Positions 8,317-18,846 of a stretch of DNA of 64,000 bases are shown piece by piece. A program made the translations under genes and the position numbers. The notes beneath the pieces were generated by a model. It was not told the origin of the DNA, did not search any database, and was given only the letters and a program-made list of their open reading frames with translations. Within the stretch, counting starts at the first letter, position 1. Every line of letters starts with the position of its first letter. This DNA comes from Betaproteobacteria bacterium Ga0077526 (GTDB lineage: Bacteria > Pseudomonadota > Gammaproteobacteria > Burkholderiales > Ga0077523). The DNA lies in the NCBI GenBank assembly GCA_001464765.1, contig LNDV01000010.1, forward strand, positions 124,001 to 188,000, given 5' to 3'.

Positions 8317-10761
8317 TCAGGGTTGAGCCAGTCGAACTTCCACCCGGCGCGCCTCGTCGGCAGAACCCGAGCCGGTGATGGCTTCGGGCTTCTGCATGGC
8401 GATGCGCTCTTCGACGATGCCCGCTGCGAGCAGGGCGCCCTTCACGGCTTTGGCGCGTTCCTTCGCTAGTTCCTCGTTCTTGGCCGGGTCTCCGGAGGAG
8501 TCGGTGTAGCCGGAGATCGCCACCTTCGCATCCATGTTCGCCGCGAGGAAGTCGGTCATCGCCTTGAGGGCCGCCTGACCGCCGGCGTCGATCTCGGTCT
8601 TGCCGGTCTCGAACAGGACTACTGCCGGCGCGATCGCTGCGGCTGCCGGGGCAGCGGGCGCTTCCACGGCAGCAGGCGCCGCACCGTGTGACGCCGCCGG
8701 CGTGGCGTTCACCGCCGGGGTCGGCAGCAGCGGGACGATCAGCAGTGCGACGATGTTGATGATCTTGATGAGCGGGTTCACAGCGGGGCCCGCCGTGTCC
8801 TTGTACGGGTCACCGACGGTGTCGCCGGTCACGGCCGCCTTGTGAGCGTCGGAACCCTTGCCGCCGTGATGGCCGTCCTCGATGTACTTCTTGGCGTTAT
8901 CCCAGGCACCGCCGCCGGTACACATGGAGATCGCGACGAACAGACCGGTCACGATCGTGCCCATCAGCAGACCGCCCAGTGCCTTCGGCCCGAGGATCAG
9001 GCCGACGAGAATCGGCACGATCACGGGCAGGAGCGATGGGATGATCATTTCCTTGATGGCGGCCGCAGTCAGCATGTCCACCGCACGCCCGTACTCCGGC
9101 TTCGCGGTGCCTTCCATGATGCCCTTGATCTCGCGGAACTGACGGCGCACTTCCTCGACGACCGCGCCCGCGCAGCGACCCACGGCTTCCATCGCCATGG
9201 CGCCGAACAGGAACGGGATGAGCCCGCCGATGAACAGGCCGACGATCACCATGTGGTCGGAAAGATCGAACGACACGGCCTTGCCGGCGTTTTCCAGGCC
9301 GTGGGTGTAGTCGGCGAACAGCACGAGCGCGGCGAGACCGGCGGAGCCGATCGCGTAGCCCTTGGTGACCGCCTTGGTCGTGTTGCCGACCGCGTCGAGC
9401 GGGTCGGTCACGTTGCGGACTTCCTTGGGGAGTTCCGCCATTTCGGCGATACCACCGGCGTTGTCGGTGATGGGGCCGTAGGCGTCCAGTGCCACCACGA
9501 TGCCGGCCATCGACAGCATGGCGGTTGCGGCGGTTGCGATGCCATAGAGGCCGGCAAGGCTGTAGGCCGCGAGGATCGCAAGACACACGGCGATGACGGG
9601 CCAGGCCGTGGACTTCATGGAGACGGCGATGCCGGCGATGATGTTGGTCGCATGGCCCTTCGTGCACGCCTCGGCCACATAGCGGACCGGGTAGTACTCG
9701 GTCGCGGTGTAGTACTCGGTGATGATCACCATGGCGCCCGTCAGCAGGATGCCGACGAGTGCCGAACCCCAGAGCTTCGCGACCGAGAGGTCGGGATAGT
9801 GGGTCGAGACGTCGCCCATGATCCAGGTGGTGACCGGCCAGAAGGCGACGATCGAGAGCACCGCGGCGACGATCAGGCCCTTGTAGAGCGCGGTCATGAT
9901 CTTGCCGGTGCCCGAGTACTTCACGAAGAAGCAGCCGATGATGGAGGCGATGATCGACACGCCGCCCAGCACCAGCGGGTAGATGGCGGCGGCAGCGCCC
10001 ATGGTCTTCAGCGTCAGCGCGCCGAGCAGCATCGTGGCCACCACGGTCACGGCATACGTCTCGAACAGGTCAGCAGCCATGCCGGCGCAGTCGCCCACGT
10101 TGTCGCCCACGTTGTCGGCGATCACGGCAGGGTTGCGGGGGTCGTCCTCGGGGATGCCCGCCTCGACCTTGCCCACCAGGTCCGCACCGACGTCTGCACC
10201 CTTGGTGAAGATGCCGCCGCCGAGACGCGCGAAGATGGAGATGAGCGAGGAACCGAAGGCGAGGCCGATCATCGGCTGCAGGGCATGATGAATGTCGGTC
10301 GTGTCGGAGCCGACGAGCGTCATGTAGAAGCCGGTGACGCCCAGCAGACCCAGCCCCACGACGAACATGCCGGTGATGGCGCCGCCGCGGAACGCGATGT
10401 TCAGCGCGGGGTTGATGCCGTTGCGGGCGGCTTCCGCGGTGCGCACGTTGGCGCGCACGTTGATGTTCATGCCGATGAAGCCGGCCAGACCGGAGAGCAC
10501 CGCACCGATCACGAAACCGATGGCCGTCTTGATGCCGAGCGGGGGAATCACGGCGATCACGATGGCGAGCACCACGCCGATCATCGCGATTGTCCGGTAC
10601 TGCCTGCCGAGATAGGCCTGCGCGCCCTGCTGGATGGCCAGCGCGATTTCCTGCATGCGTGCATTGCCAGCCGGCTGCGACAGAATCCACTGAATCGACA
10701 GCAGGCCGTATGCGATCGCGGCCGCGCCGCAGATCAGCGCGAGTATGAGACCTGAAGACAT
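8317..10761 (-). CDS. hppA: K+-independent H+-translocating membrane pyrophosphatase with C-terminal OmpA domain
   Basis: 814 residues. The ATG at 10761 is preceded by GGGGGA. The membrane pyrophosphatase core (about 1-675, some 16 spans) carries the substrate motif [20 protein letters not shown]. The motif GNTTKA, with Lys where K+-dependent enzymes have Ala, points to the K+-independent proton pump. An Ala/Pro-rich linker (about 675-711) leads to an OmpA-like peptidoglycan-binding domain (712-814; [29 protein letters not shown]). Membrane pyrophosphatases place their C-terminus outside the cytoplasm, so the extra domain could anchor the pump to peptidoglycan. A PPi-family phosphofructokinase follows 217 bp upstream on the same strand. 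Confidence 0.95.
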   Translation of the reverse strand: MSSGLILALICGAAAIAYGLLSIQWILSQPAGNARMQEIALAIQQGAQAYLGRQYRTIAMIGVVLAIVIAVIPPLGIKTAIGFVIGAVLSGLAGFIGMNINVRANVRTAEAARNGINPALNIAFRGGAITGMFVVGLGLLGVTGFYMTLVGSDTTDIHHALQPMIGLAFGSSLISIFARLGGGIFTKGADVGADLVGKVEAGIPEDDPRNPAVIADNVGDNVGDCAGMAADLFETYAVTVVATMLLGALTLKTMGAAAAIYPLVLGGVSIIASIIGCFFVKYSGTGKIMTALYKGLIVAAVLSIVAFWPVTTWIMGDVSTHYPDLSVAKLWGSALVGILLTGAMVIITEYYTATEYYPVRYVAEACTKGHATNIIAGIAVSMKSTAWPVIAVCLAILAAYSLAGLYGIATAATAMLSMAGIVVALDAYGPITDNAGGIAEMAELPKEVRNVTDPLDAVGNTTKAVTKGYAIGSAGLAALVLFADYTHGLENAGKAVSFDLSDHMVIVGLFIGGLIPFLFGAMAMEAVGRCAGAVVEEVRRQFREIKGIMEGTAKPEYGRAVDMLTAAAIKEMIIPSLLPVIVPILVGLILGPKALGGLLMGTIVTGLFVAISMCTGGGAWDNAKKYIEDGHHGGKGSDAHKAAVTGDTVGDPYKDTAGPAVNPLIKIINIVALLIVPLLPTPAVNATPAASHGAAPAAVEAPAAPAAAAIAPAVVLFETGKTEIDAGGQAALKAMTDFLAANMDAKVAISGYTDSSGDPAKNEELAKERAKAVKGALLAAGIVEERIAMQKPEAITGSGSADEARRVEVRLAQP

Positions 10762-10978
10762 GAGTCCCCCATTAAAGTGACCGGAAAGGCTGTTCGCCGT
10801 TGTGTCCGGGGCGGGCCCGAGTGCCCACGCCCGAAGTGCCGCAGTCCCGCCGGGGGCGGAACGTACGATCATTCACGAGCCGGCCGCGGGCTCCTCATCC
10901 CGTTTGCGACGCGATGCCGATGCGCCCTCGTGAGGCGCCCAGGCTACGTCTGGCCGGTGGAATAACTCGCGATTCTAA

Positions 10979-12271
10979 CTATGTTTTTTTGCCTAGGGCA
11001 ACCGATTCGACGAGATCGTCGGCCGCAGGCAGCGTTTTGGGGGCGAGCGCGCCGGTCAGGCGCGCATGGACGGGGAGCCCGTCCCGGAAGGGCGGATAGG
11101 CCTCGCCCTGGATAAGAGGCAGCAGATACGCGCGTGCGGCCTCGGTGATGTGGAAGCGGTCGGCCGCGATGAATTCCCGGGGCAGACGCTTCTCGAGGGT
11201 GGCGACCGAGCGCAGGTCGGCACATCCGGTCTCCCAGGCATAGGGCGAGTCGGACGTCCGGACGATCGTGGGCATCACGCCGGTCCGTCCTTCGAGTGCG
11301 AGTGCCACGGCAGACCGCGCGACGGCCTCGGCATGATGGAGGTCCACGGCCGATGCGATGTGCCGGGCGGAGCGCTGCAGGTAGTCCGCCGTGGCCCAGT
11401 GGCACTTCAGATTCAGGCGGTTGTGCACGAGCTGTGCGAGCCAGGGCGCCACGCCGCCCAGCTGGGCATTGCGTCCCGGCAATGCCTCGCCGACCTGGGA
11501 CACAAACTCGCCGGAAGGGTAGCGCAGCCCTTCGGATACGCCCACGACGCAGTAGCCGTGGTGAGCCACGCACTCGCGCACCCGCTCGAGAAAACGCGTC
11601 TCCTCGAAGGGCACCTCGGCGAACAGCAGCAGATGGGGCGGATCACCGTGATCGTCCACGGCCAGACCCATGGCGGCAACCATCCAGCCGGCGTGGCGGC
11701 CCATGGCTTCGAGGATGAACACGCGGGTCGAGGTGGAGGCCATGGAGGCGACATCCGCCCCCGCTTCGCGCAGGCTCACGGCGAGGTACTTGGCCGCGGA
11801 ACCGAATCCCGGCGAGCAGTCGGTCTCGGGCAGGTCGTTGTCGATGGTCTTCGGTACGTGCACGCAAACGAGCGGTTCGCCGAGGAGTTCCGGCAGTTTC
11901 GAAAGCTTGAGCGTGGTGTCGGCCGACCCGTTGCCGCCGTTGTAGAAAAAGTACCCGATGTCGTGGGCTGCGAAGACGGCGGCGATCCGTTCATAGCGGC
12001 TGCGTTCGTCGTCGAACTCGCCCAGACGGAAGCGCGCCGAGCCGAAGGCCCCGCCCGGGGTGTGGCGCAGGGCGGCGAGTGTGGATTCCGATTCGAGGGA
12101 GGTGTCGATCAGCTCTTCGCGGAGCGCGCCGAGAATGCCGGCGCGTCCGGCGAAGACCTTGCCGATCCGACCGTCCGTCTCGCGGCACGCCTCGATCAGC
12201 GCCGCGGCGGAGGCATTGAGGACTGCGGTGACGCCGCCGGCCTGCGCGTAGAACGCGTTACGCCGACGCAT
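10979..12271 (-). CDS. pfp: 6-phosphofructokinase of the PPi-dependent lineage
   Basis: 430 residues. It has the PFK fold, with PKTIDNDLPETD at 140-151; the Lys there (K141) marks the pyrophosphate-dependent lineage, where ATP enzymes have Gly. The donor loop reads YNGGNGSADT (110-119). The usual proteobacterial PPi-type loop has Asp before the Ser; here it is Gly (G115), as in ATP-dependent enzymes. The combination Gly/Lys leaves the phosphoryl donor open. EAMGRHAGW binds fructose 6-phosphate. Position next to the H+-pyrophosphatase favours a PPi-linked role. No strong Shine-Dalgarno is seen before the ATG. Confidence 0.85.
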   Translation of the reverse strand: MRRRNAFYAQAGGVTAVLNASAAALIEACRETDGRIGKVFAGRAGILGALREELIDTSLESESTLAALRHTPGGAFGSARFRLGEFDDERSRYERIAAVFAAHDIGYFFYNGGNGSADTTLKLSKLPELLGEPLVCVHVPKTIDNDLPETDCSPGFGSAAKYLAVSLREAGADVASMASTSTRVFILEAMGRHAGWMVAAMGLAVDDHGDPPHLLLFAEVPFEETRFLERVRECVAHHGYCVVGVSEGLRYPSGEFVSQVGEALPGRNAQLGGVAPWLAQLVHNRLNLKCHWATADYLQRSARHIASAVDLHHAEAVARSAVALALEGRTGVMPTIVRTSDSPYAWETGCADLRSVATLEKRLPREFIAADRFHITEAARAYLLPLIQGEAYPPFRDGLPVHARLTGALAPKTLPAADDLVESVALGKKT

Positions 12272-12325
12272 GGGTCAGATCAGCCCAGGGGAGGTCGGGT
12301 CAAAGGGTGCGCTCGCACCGGCGGA

Positions 12326-13859
<1,534 letters not shown>

Positions 13860-13869
13860 GGTGCGGGGC

Positions 13870-14073
13870 TCAGCGACGTTTTCGCCAGGCTTCCACTTCC
13901 TCGGGCGAGAGCTTGCGCGCCTCGTCCTCGATCATGACGGGGATGTCGTCACGGACCGGATAGGCCAGGGCGCTCTCGACCGAGACGAGTTCGTTGCGAT
14001 CGCGGTCGTACAGGAGCGGCGCCTTGGTGAGCGGATCCACGAGAATTTCCAGCAGGCGGGCATCGAGTGCCAT
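13870..14073 (-). CDS. Trm112-like (UPF0434/YcaR) small protein
   Basis: 67 residues. [19 protein letters not shown] and [17 protein letters not shown] identify the UPF0434/Trm112 family. The usual zinc-binding cysteines near the N-terminus are absent (DPLTKAPL in place of CPxCKGPL). Members usually sit between lpxK and kdsB, as here. In eukaryotes and archaea Trm112 activates methyltransferases; the bacterial role is less clear. The start is set at the family ATG. Confidence 0.88.
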   Translation of the reverse strand: MALDARLLEILVDPLTKAPLLYDRDRNELVSVESALAYPVRDDIPVMIEDEARKLSPEEVEAWRKRR

Positions 14074-14105
14074 GACGATCACTCCGGGAGGAAAGCGGCC
14101 GGATT

Positions 14106-15113
14106 CTAGCCCGGATGACTGCCGGGGCGCGCGTTTCGCTCCGGTCGCGCCGCCCCTGTGGTTCGCGCTGCGAGTTGCGGCACCCGAGACAGGATGCGAT
14201 CCACCAGCGCCGTGTCCACCTGGGCGGAGACGGGCAGGTACCACCAGTGGTCCTGCGCGAACGCGAAACACTTCACGGCATCCTTCTCGGTCATCACGAC
14301 GGGGCGGTCGTCGCCGAACTCGAGATCCTCGGCACGATAGCGATGGTGATCCGCGAACGGGTGCTCCACCGCCTTCAGGCCCTGCGCACGCAGGGCGGCG
14401 AAAAACCGCGACGGATTGCCGATGCCCGCGACGGCATGGCATTCACGCCCGGCCACCTCGCTCAACGGCCGCACCCGATGACTGTGCCGCATGTTGACCA
14501 GCCGGTCGCCCGCCAGACGCATGGCGAAACCCTCGGGCAGTCTCAGCACGGACTCGCCGTTGATCACGATGGCGTCGACCCGGTCCAGGCGCTGCAGCGG
14601 CTCCCGGAGCGGTCCCGCGGGCAGCAGCATGCCGTTGCCGAAGCCGCGCGCGCCGTCGATGACGGCGACCTCCACGTCCCGTCCCATGCGGTAGTGCTGC
14701 AGGCCGTCGTCGCTCAGGATGCAGTCGGTGCCGGGGTGAGCCGCGAGCAGCGCGAGCCCCGCGCCGACCCGATCCGCCCCGCGCCACACGGGGCAGCCGC
14801 TCCGGCGGGCCAGAAGGACCGCTTCGTCGCCGAGCTCGGCGGGGTTTCCACCCGGCAGCACCTCGCAGACGTCCGTCCGGGTGCCGCCGTAGCCGCGTGT
14901 GATCAGACCGACCGTCAGGCCGCGCTCGCTCAGCCGATGGGCGAGCCAGGCGACGAGCGGCGTCTTGCCCGTCCCGCCGACGGAGATGTTGCCGATCACG
15001 ATGACCGGCACCGGCAGGCGGTGTGTCGCCAGCAGAGTCGTCTCGAACAGGAACCGGCGGGCCGATACCACCGCGCTGAACACTGCCGACAGTGGCGAAA
15101 GCGCGCCCGTCAC
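14106..15113 (-). CDS. lpxK: Tetraacyldisaccharide 4'-kinase
   Basis: 335 residues from the GTG at 15113. The P-loop is [13 protein letters not shown], and [18 protein letters not shown] and VMTEKDAVK are LpxK motifs. It phosphorylates the lipid A disaccharide precursor at the inner membrane. The start is uncertain: in-frame codons upstream encode HWYRESW, which resembles the normal LpxK N-terminus, yet no ATG, GTG or TTG lies further up before the previous gene ends at 15190. A CTG at 15185, just after that stop, could be the true start. Confidence 0.93.
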   Translation of the reverse strand: MTGALSPLSAVFSAVVSARRFLFETTLLATHRLPVPVIVIGNISVGGTGKTPLVAWLAHRLSERGLTVGLITRGYGGTRTDVCEVLPGGNPAELGDEAVLLARRSGCPVWRGADRVGAGLALLAAHPGTDCILSDDGLQHYRMGRDVEVAVIDGARGFGNGMLLPAGPLREPLQRLDRVDAIVINGESVLRLPEGFAMRLAGDRLVNMRHSHRVRPLSEVAGRECHAVAGIGNPSRFFAALRAQGLKAVEHPFADHHRYRAEDLEFGDDRPVVMTEKDAVKCFAFAQDHWWYLPVSAQVDTALVDRILSRVPQLAARTTGAARPERNARPGSHPG

Positions 15114-15189
15114 CCAGCTCTCGCGGTACCAGTGCGACGTGATCGCGTCCGCGGCGGACGCCTTGTCGGGGGAGGGCTCGTTCAGAGTG

Positions 15190-16044
15190 TCACCCTGGCC
15201 AGTTCGCGTTGTCCGCCGGGACGAGCGCGTGCGTCCGTTGCCGCAGCGCCGGCGGCAGGCGGGCGTCCAGAATGCCGTTCACTTCGTCGGGGCGGTACAT
15301 CTGCGAGAAGTGCATCAGGACGAGGTGCTCGTTGCGGAACTGCTCCGCCCGCGCGATCAGTTCGTCGAGGTGGATGTGACAGCCCGCATGCACGGCTTCC
15401 ATCGACTTGCGCCCGTCCAGGAAAGTGGCTTCGATGATGAGCGTTTTCGCCGCAAAGAGCGCGGGGGCGTGATCCAGCACGGAAACCAGGGTGTCCGTCG
15501 CGTAGGCGAGTTCCGGCCGCTCGGTGACCGCGAAGATGTCCTCGCCCGCCTCGCGGGCCCGGGCGATCTCGTTTCCCGGGCGACCCACCCAGGACGGGTG
15601 GAGCTTGCGGACGCGCCGGAACACCTCGTAGGCCAGGCAGGGCACCAGATGGAAAGCCTGATGGGCGCGCACGAAGAGATCGCTTCCGAGCGGCGTTTCC
15701 TCGCCGGCGCGCAGACCGACGGCCTCGATCGTGAGCGGCCAGTGCTGCAGGGCGCTCGTCGCTTCCAGCGAATGCTGAACGGCATCGACGATCTCGGCCG
15801 GCATGATCACGCGAAGCGGCGAGCGCTGTCCCTGAAGCGCGCGAATGCCCAGCAGGGTGCCGAGCGAGCCGACGTGATCCACGTGACCGTGCGTGAGCAG
15901 CAGGGTGCGGACACCGGCCAGGGTCCGGGGGGCGAGGCCCACGTCGAGGCCGAGATCGAACTGCGGGACGTGCAGCGCCGTGTAGATGCCGCCCACAGAC
16001 AGGCCGCGCACGGTCATGTCGCCCAGCTTGAGTTCGGTGAGCAC
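15190..16044 (-). CDS. MBL-fold metallo-hydrolase, RNase Z-like
   Basis: 284 residues. THGHVDHVG (metal-binding HxHxDH), a central AYATDT motif (Asp ligand) and LMHFSQMYRP (late His) are those of the RNase Z/ElaC-like branch of the metallo-beta-lactamase fold. The long insertion with HQAFHLVPC suits a phosphodiesterase. tRNA 3'-processing is possible but unproven. It sits between exbD and lpxK, where many betaproteobacteria have no gene. Confidence 0.8.
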   Translation of the reverse strand: MLTELKLGDMTVRGLSVGGIYTALHVPQFDLGLDVGLAPRTLAGVRTLLLTHGHVDHVGSLGTLLGIRALQGQRSPLRVIMPAEIVDAVQHSLEATSALQHWPLTIEAVGLRAGEETPLGSDLFVRAHQAFHLVPCLAYEVFRRVRKLHPSWVGRPGNEIARAREAGEDIFAVTERPELAYATDTLVSVLDHAPALFAAKTLIIEATFLDGRKSMEAVHAGCHIHLDELIARAEQFRNEHLVLMHFSQMYRPDEVNGILDARLPPALRQRTHALVPADNANWPG

Positions 16045-16081
16045 GGGGCGTCTCGCGAAGGTGCGCAGCCCGGAGCGGGAC

Positions 16082-16501
16082 CTACTTCCGGGGTTGCTGC
16101 GTGGCGAAGGTGATCCGCCCGAAGCCGGCGAGACGTGCGGCTTCCAGCACGTGAACTACGGCCTGATGCGTGGCTGCGGCATCGGCGTTGATCACCACCA
16201 TCGGATCCGGATTGCCGCCAGCGGCGCGCTTCAACTCGACGCTCAGCGTCTCGGGGCTGACGAACGACACCGGCGCGCGATTCACGACGTAGCGGCCGTT
16301 CGCGCTGACGGCGACGTCCACCTGGAGCGGGCGATTGGAGGCCTGCGGCGCGTCCGCCGTCGGCAGATTGATCTGCAGTTCGGCGTACTTGGAGTAGGTG
16401 GTCGTGACCAGCAGGAAGATGAGGATGACGAGCAGCACGTCGATCAGCGGAACCAGATTCATCTCCGGTTCCTCGCGCACCACGCCGCGGCGGAAATTCA
16501 T
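16082..16501 (-). CDS. exbD: ExbD/TolR-family biopolymer transport protein
   Basis: 139 residues. The single N-terminal span (about 16-36) carries the proton-path Asp in NLVPLIDVLLVILIFLL, and a periplasmic alpha/beta domain follows. With ExbB, 4 bp upstream, it forms the proton-driven stator that energises TonB- or Tol-dependent outer-membrane processes. No tonB or tolA is adjacent. Confidence 0.93.
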   Translation of the reverse strand: MNFRRGVVREEPEMNLVPLIDVLLVILIFLLVTTTYSKYAELQINLPTADAPQASNRPLQVDVAVSANGRYVVNRAPVSFVSPETLSVELKRAAGGNPDPMVVINADAAATHQAVVHVLEAARLAGFGRITFATQQPRK

Positions 16502-16505
16502 TTGC

Positions 16506-17114
16506 TCAGCCCTGACGCTCGCCGTGGATGACTTCCACCAGCTTGATGGCCTGCTGCTCCATCTCCACCACCATCGCGTCGGCGTGGCTGCGGAACTGCC
16601 GGTAGAAGATCATGCTCGGGACGGCGACCATCAGACCGAAGGCTGTGTTGTACAGCGCAACGGAGATGCCGTGCGCGAGTTGCGCGGGGTTGGCGCCTGC
16701 GGGGTTCTGTGCACCGAAGATCTCGATCATGCCGATCACGGTGCCAAAGAGCCCGAGGATCGGCGCGATGGACGCGATCGTGCCGAGCGGCGTGAGAAAG
16801 CGCCCGAGTTCGTGCGCGGCGGCGCGCCCGGCCTCCTCGATGGATTCCTTCGTGATCTCGCGGGAGTTGCGCTCGTTCCGCAGGCCGGCGGCGAACACCC
16901 GGCCCAGCAGGGACTGTGTCGAAAGACGGTCGAGCATTTCCTGCGAGACGCCTTTCGCGCGATACTCCTGCGCGACCGCTTCGAGCAGACCTCTTGGCGC
17001 AATCACGTTGCGCCTGAGCGCCCAGAGACGTTCCCCGATGATGCCGAGGGCGATGATGGAAGCCGCGATGAGGGGCCAGATGGGCCAGCCGGCTGCATCG
17101 ATGATCGCGAGCAC
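16506..17114 (-). CDS. exbB: MotA/TolQ/ExbB-family proton channel protein
   Basis: 202 residues. The GTG start at 17114 is preceded by AGGAG. Three membrane spans are visible: N-terminal, about 108-130 (PLGTIASIAPILGLFGTVIG) and about 150-170. GLFGTVIGM and the end AFGLMVAVPSM are signatures of the family. It partners ExbD downstream. This is the first gene of the minus-strand run that continues to adk. Confidence 0.93.
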   Translation of the reverse strand: MLAIIDAAGWPIWPLIAASIIALGIIGERLWALRRNVIAPRGLLEAVAQEYRAKGVSQEMLDRLSTQSLLGRVFAAGLRNERNSREITKESIEEAGRAAAHELGRFLTPLGTIASIAPILGLFGTVIGMIEIFGAQNPAGANPAQLAHGISVALYNTAFGLMVAVPSMIFYRQFRSHADAMVVEMEQQAIKLVEVIHGERQG

Positions 17115-17216
17115 GTGTGTGTTGCTCCTGCTGCAAATTCAGCGAATGTAGCCTGCGCCCGGGCGCGAAGCAACTCGAATCACTCCCCGCCGGACGGGTC
17201 CTCCACGACGCCGGCA

Positions 17217-17250
17217 TTTTCCACAGAGCCTGTGGATAACGTTGTGCACA
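17217..17250. promoter_or_regulatory. Cluster of DnaA-box-like sites
   Basis: TTTTCCACA (17217-17225, plus) fits the TTWTNCACA consensus. TGTGGATAA (17231-17239) is a perfect TTATCCACA on the minus strand. TTGTGCACA (17242-17250, plus) differs at one position. Three sites in 34 bp in a GC-rich genome are unlikely to be random. There is no dnaA or dnaN nearby, so a DnaA-regulated promoter or titration site is likelier than the origin. Confidence 0.5.
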
Positions 17251-17310
17251 GCTTCGTAAAAGCGGCGCTAAGTCACCCGCCCGAAACGAGTTTTGTTGCC
17301 GCGTGCAAAA

Positions 17311-17335
17311 TTTGAGCACCTCAAATGTCATTTGA
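17311..17335. promoter_or_regulatory. Overlapping palindromes upstream of xseA, operator-like
   Basis: TTTGAG-CAC-CTCAAA (17311-17325) and TCAAATG-T-CATTTGA (17321-17335) share TCAAA. The arms are perfect. Overlapping dyads of this kind are typical of repressor-binding sites. They lie about 95 bp before xseA; no regulator is assigned. Confidence 0.4.
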
Positions 17336-17428
17336 AAACATGGCCTTGGCCGCGTCTTCCCTCTGGGCTGCAGTGCGCCGTGATCCGACCGGCATGTGGT
17401 CGTCCGGCGACGCCTCGGGACGCGCACG

Positions 17429-18775
17429 ATGAGCTCGCTTCCCCCCGCAGGATTCGGTGCGGTGGTCCTCACGGTCGGCGATCTCACGGCCCGGGCGCGC
17501 GCGCTCATCGAAAGCGGCTTGCCGCTGGCATGGGTGGCCGGCGAGATCTCCAACTTCACGCGTGCGGCCTCCGGTCACTGCTACTTCACGCTCAAGGATG
17601 CGCAGGCCCAGGTGCGATGTGTCCTGTTCCGGCATCGGGCGCAGTACGTGGAAGGCACGCTCGCCAACGGCATGCAGGTCGAGGTCCGGGCCACTGCCAC
17701 GCTGTACGAACCGCGCGGCGATTTCCAGCTCACGGTCGAGGCCGTGCGTCGCGCCGGACTTGGTGCCCTGTTCGAGGCGTTCGAGCGGCTCAAGCGCCGT
17801 CTCGATGCGGAAGGACTGTTCGCGCCCGAGCGCAAGCGACAGCTTCCGGCCATGCCGCGCACCGTGGGTGTCGTCACTTCGCCACAGGCCGCAGCGCTGC
17901 GCGATGTCCTTACGATGCTGCGCCGCAGGATGCCTTCGGTGGGCGTGATCCTCTACCCCACGCCTGTCCAGGGGGCGGATGCGCCGGCGAAGATCGCGGC
18001 CGCGATCGACCGGGCCTCGGCGCGTGCGGAGACCGATGTCCTCCTCGTCGTTCGTGGCGGTGGCAGCATCGAGGATCTGTGGGCATTCAACGACGAAGTG
18101 GTGGCCCGCGCCATCGTCCGTTGCAGCGTCCCCGTCGTTTCCGGCGTCGGACATGAGACCGACGTCACCATCGCGGACTTCGTCGCCGACGTGCGCGCCC
18201 CGACGCCTACGGGAGCCGTCGTCGCCGCCGTTCCCGACCGGGTCGCGCTGGGGCGGCGGGTGATGACCCTCGCCGAAGCCCTGACGCGATCGGTCATGCG
18301 CTCGCTGGAGCGGCGGGCACAGCGGGTCGACGCCGCGAGCCTGCGGTTGCGCCACCCGGGCGAGCGGATTGCGAACCAGCGCGAGCGTCTCGCCTCGCTC
18401 GCGCGTCGCCTCGGGTCGGCCGGGCAGCGGACGCTGGAGCGGGCGCAGTGGCAGGTCACCACGGCCGGTCGTCGCCTCGCAGGGTCGGCGCCGCGCCTGG
18501 ACTTGCGCGCTCAACATGTCGCGGCACTGGATCAGCGTGCGAAGAGCGCGTTGCGCGCCCAGGTCTTGTCGCTGGCGGAGCGGCTTGCGCGCTGCGAAAC
18601 GGGGCTCCGGCATCTCGACCCGTCGGCCGTGCTGGACCGTGGATATGCGATCGTCCGAGACGACGCGGGACGCATCGTTCGTGACGGCGCCACGCTGAAA
18701 GTCGAAGACCGTATCGCCGTCGAGTTCGCCGCCGGTGACGTCACCGCGCGCGTCGAGAGTGCGCGCGGCGGGTGA
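17429..18775 (+). CDS. xseA: Exodeoxyribonuclease VII large subunit
   Basis: 448 residues. The ATG at 17429 gives the family N-terminus. An N-terminal OB fold (GEISNFTRAASGHCYFTLKD) is followed by the catalytic domain with VGVVTSPQAAALRD, VVRGGGSIEDLWAFNDE and GVGHETDVTIADFVAD. The C-terminal half is a long helical region. With XseB it degrades single-stranded DNA. xseB is not adjacent here. Confidence 0.96.
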   Translation: MSSLPPAGFGAVVLTVGDLTARARALIESGLPLAWVAGEISNFTRAASGHCYFTLKDAQAQVRCVLFRHRAQYVEGTLANGMQVEVRATATLYEPRGDFQLTVEAVRRAGLGALFEAFERLKRRLDAEGLFAPERKRQLPAMPRTVGVVTSPQAAALRDVLTMLRRRMPSVGVILYPTPVQGADAPAKIAAAIDRASARAETDVLLVVRGGGSIEDLWAFNDEVVARAIVRCSVPVVSGVGHETDVTIADFVADVRAPTPTGAVVAAVPDRVALGRRVMTLAEALTRSVMRSLERRAQRVDAASLRLRHPGERIANQRERLASLARRLGSAGQRTLERAQWQVTTAGRRLAGSAPRLDLRAQHVAALDQRAKSALRAQVLSLAERLARCETGLRHLDPSAVLDRGYAIVRDDAGRIVRDGATLKVEDRIAVEFAAGDVTARVESARGG

Positions 18776-18846
18776 GCCGCATTGCGGTGGGACGCGCGCG
18801 GCGCTATCGTCGGAAAAGCTTCGTACAACACACAGGAGGATCGACG

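Larger units (their letters stand above)
17115..17428. other. Divergent intergenic region exbB / xseA
   Basis: 314 bp between divergent genes. Its centre is AT-rich for this genome. It contains a cluster of DnaA-box-like sites and overlapping palindromes (both listed separately). It should contain the promoters of exbB and xseA. Confidence 0.5.

Noticed and set aside
13870..14442. 190-residue extended version of the Trm112-like protein
   Set aside because: The extension runs in the antisense-like space over lpxK and has no family similarity. The 67-residue product from 14073 matches the family length.
17115..17428. Chromosomal replication origin
   Set aside because: DnaA-like boxes are present, but there are no dnaA, dnaN, gidA or parAB genes and no 13-mer unwinding repeats in view. 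The flanking genes are not origin-associated.
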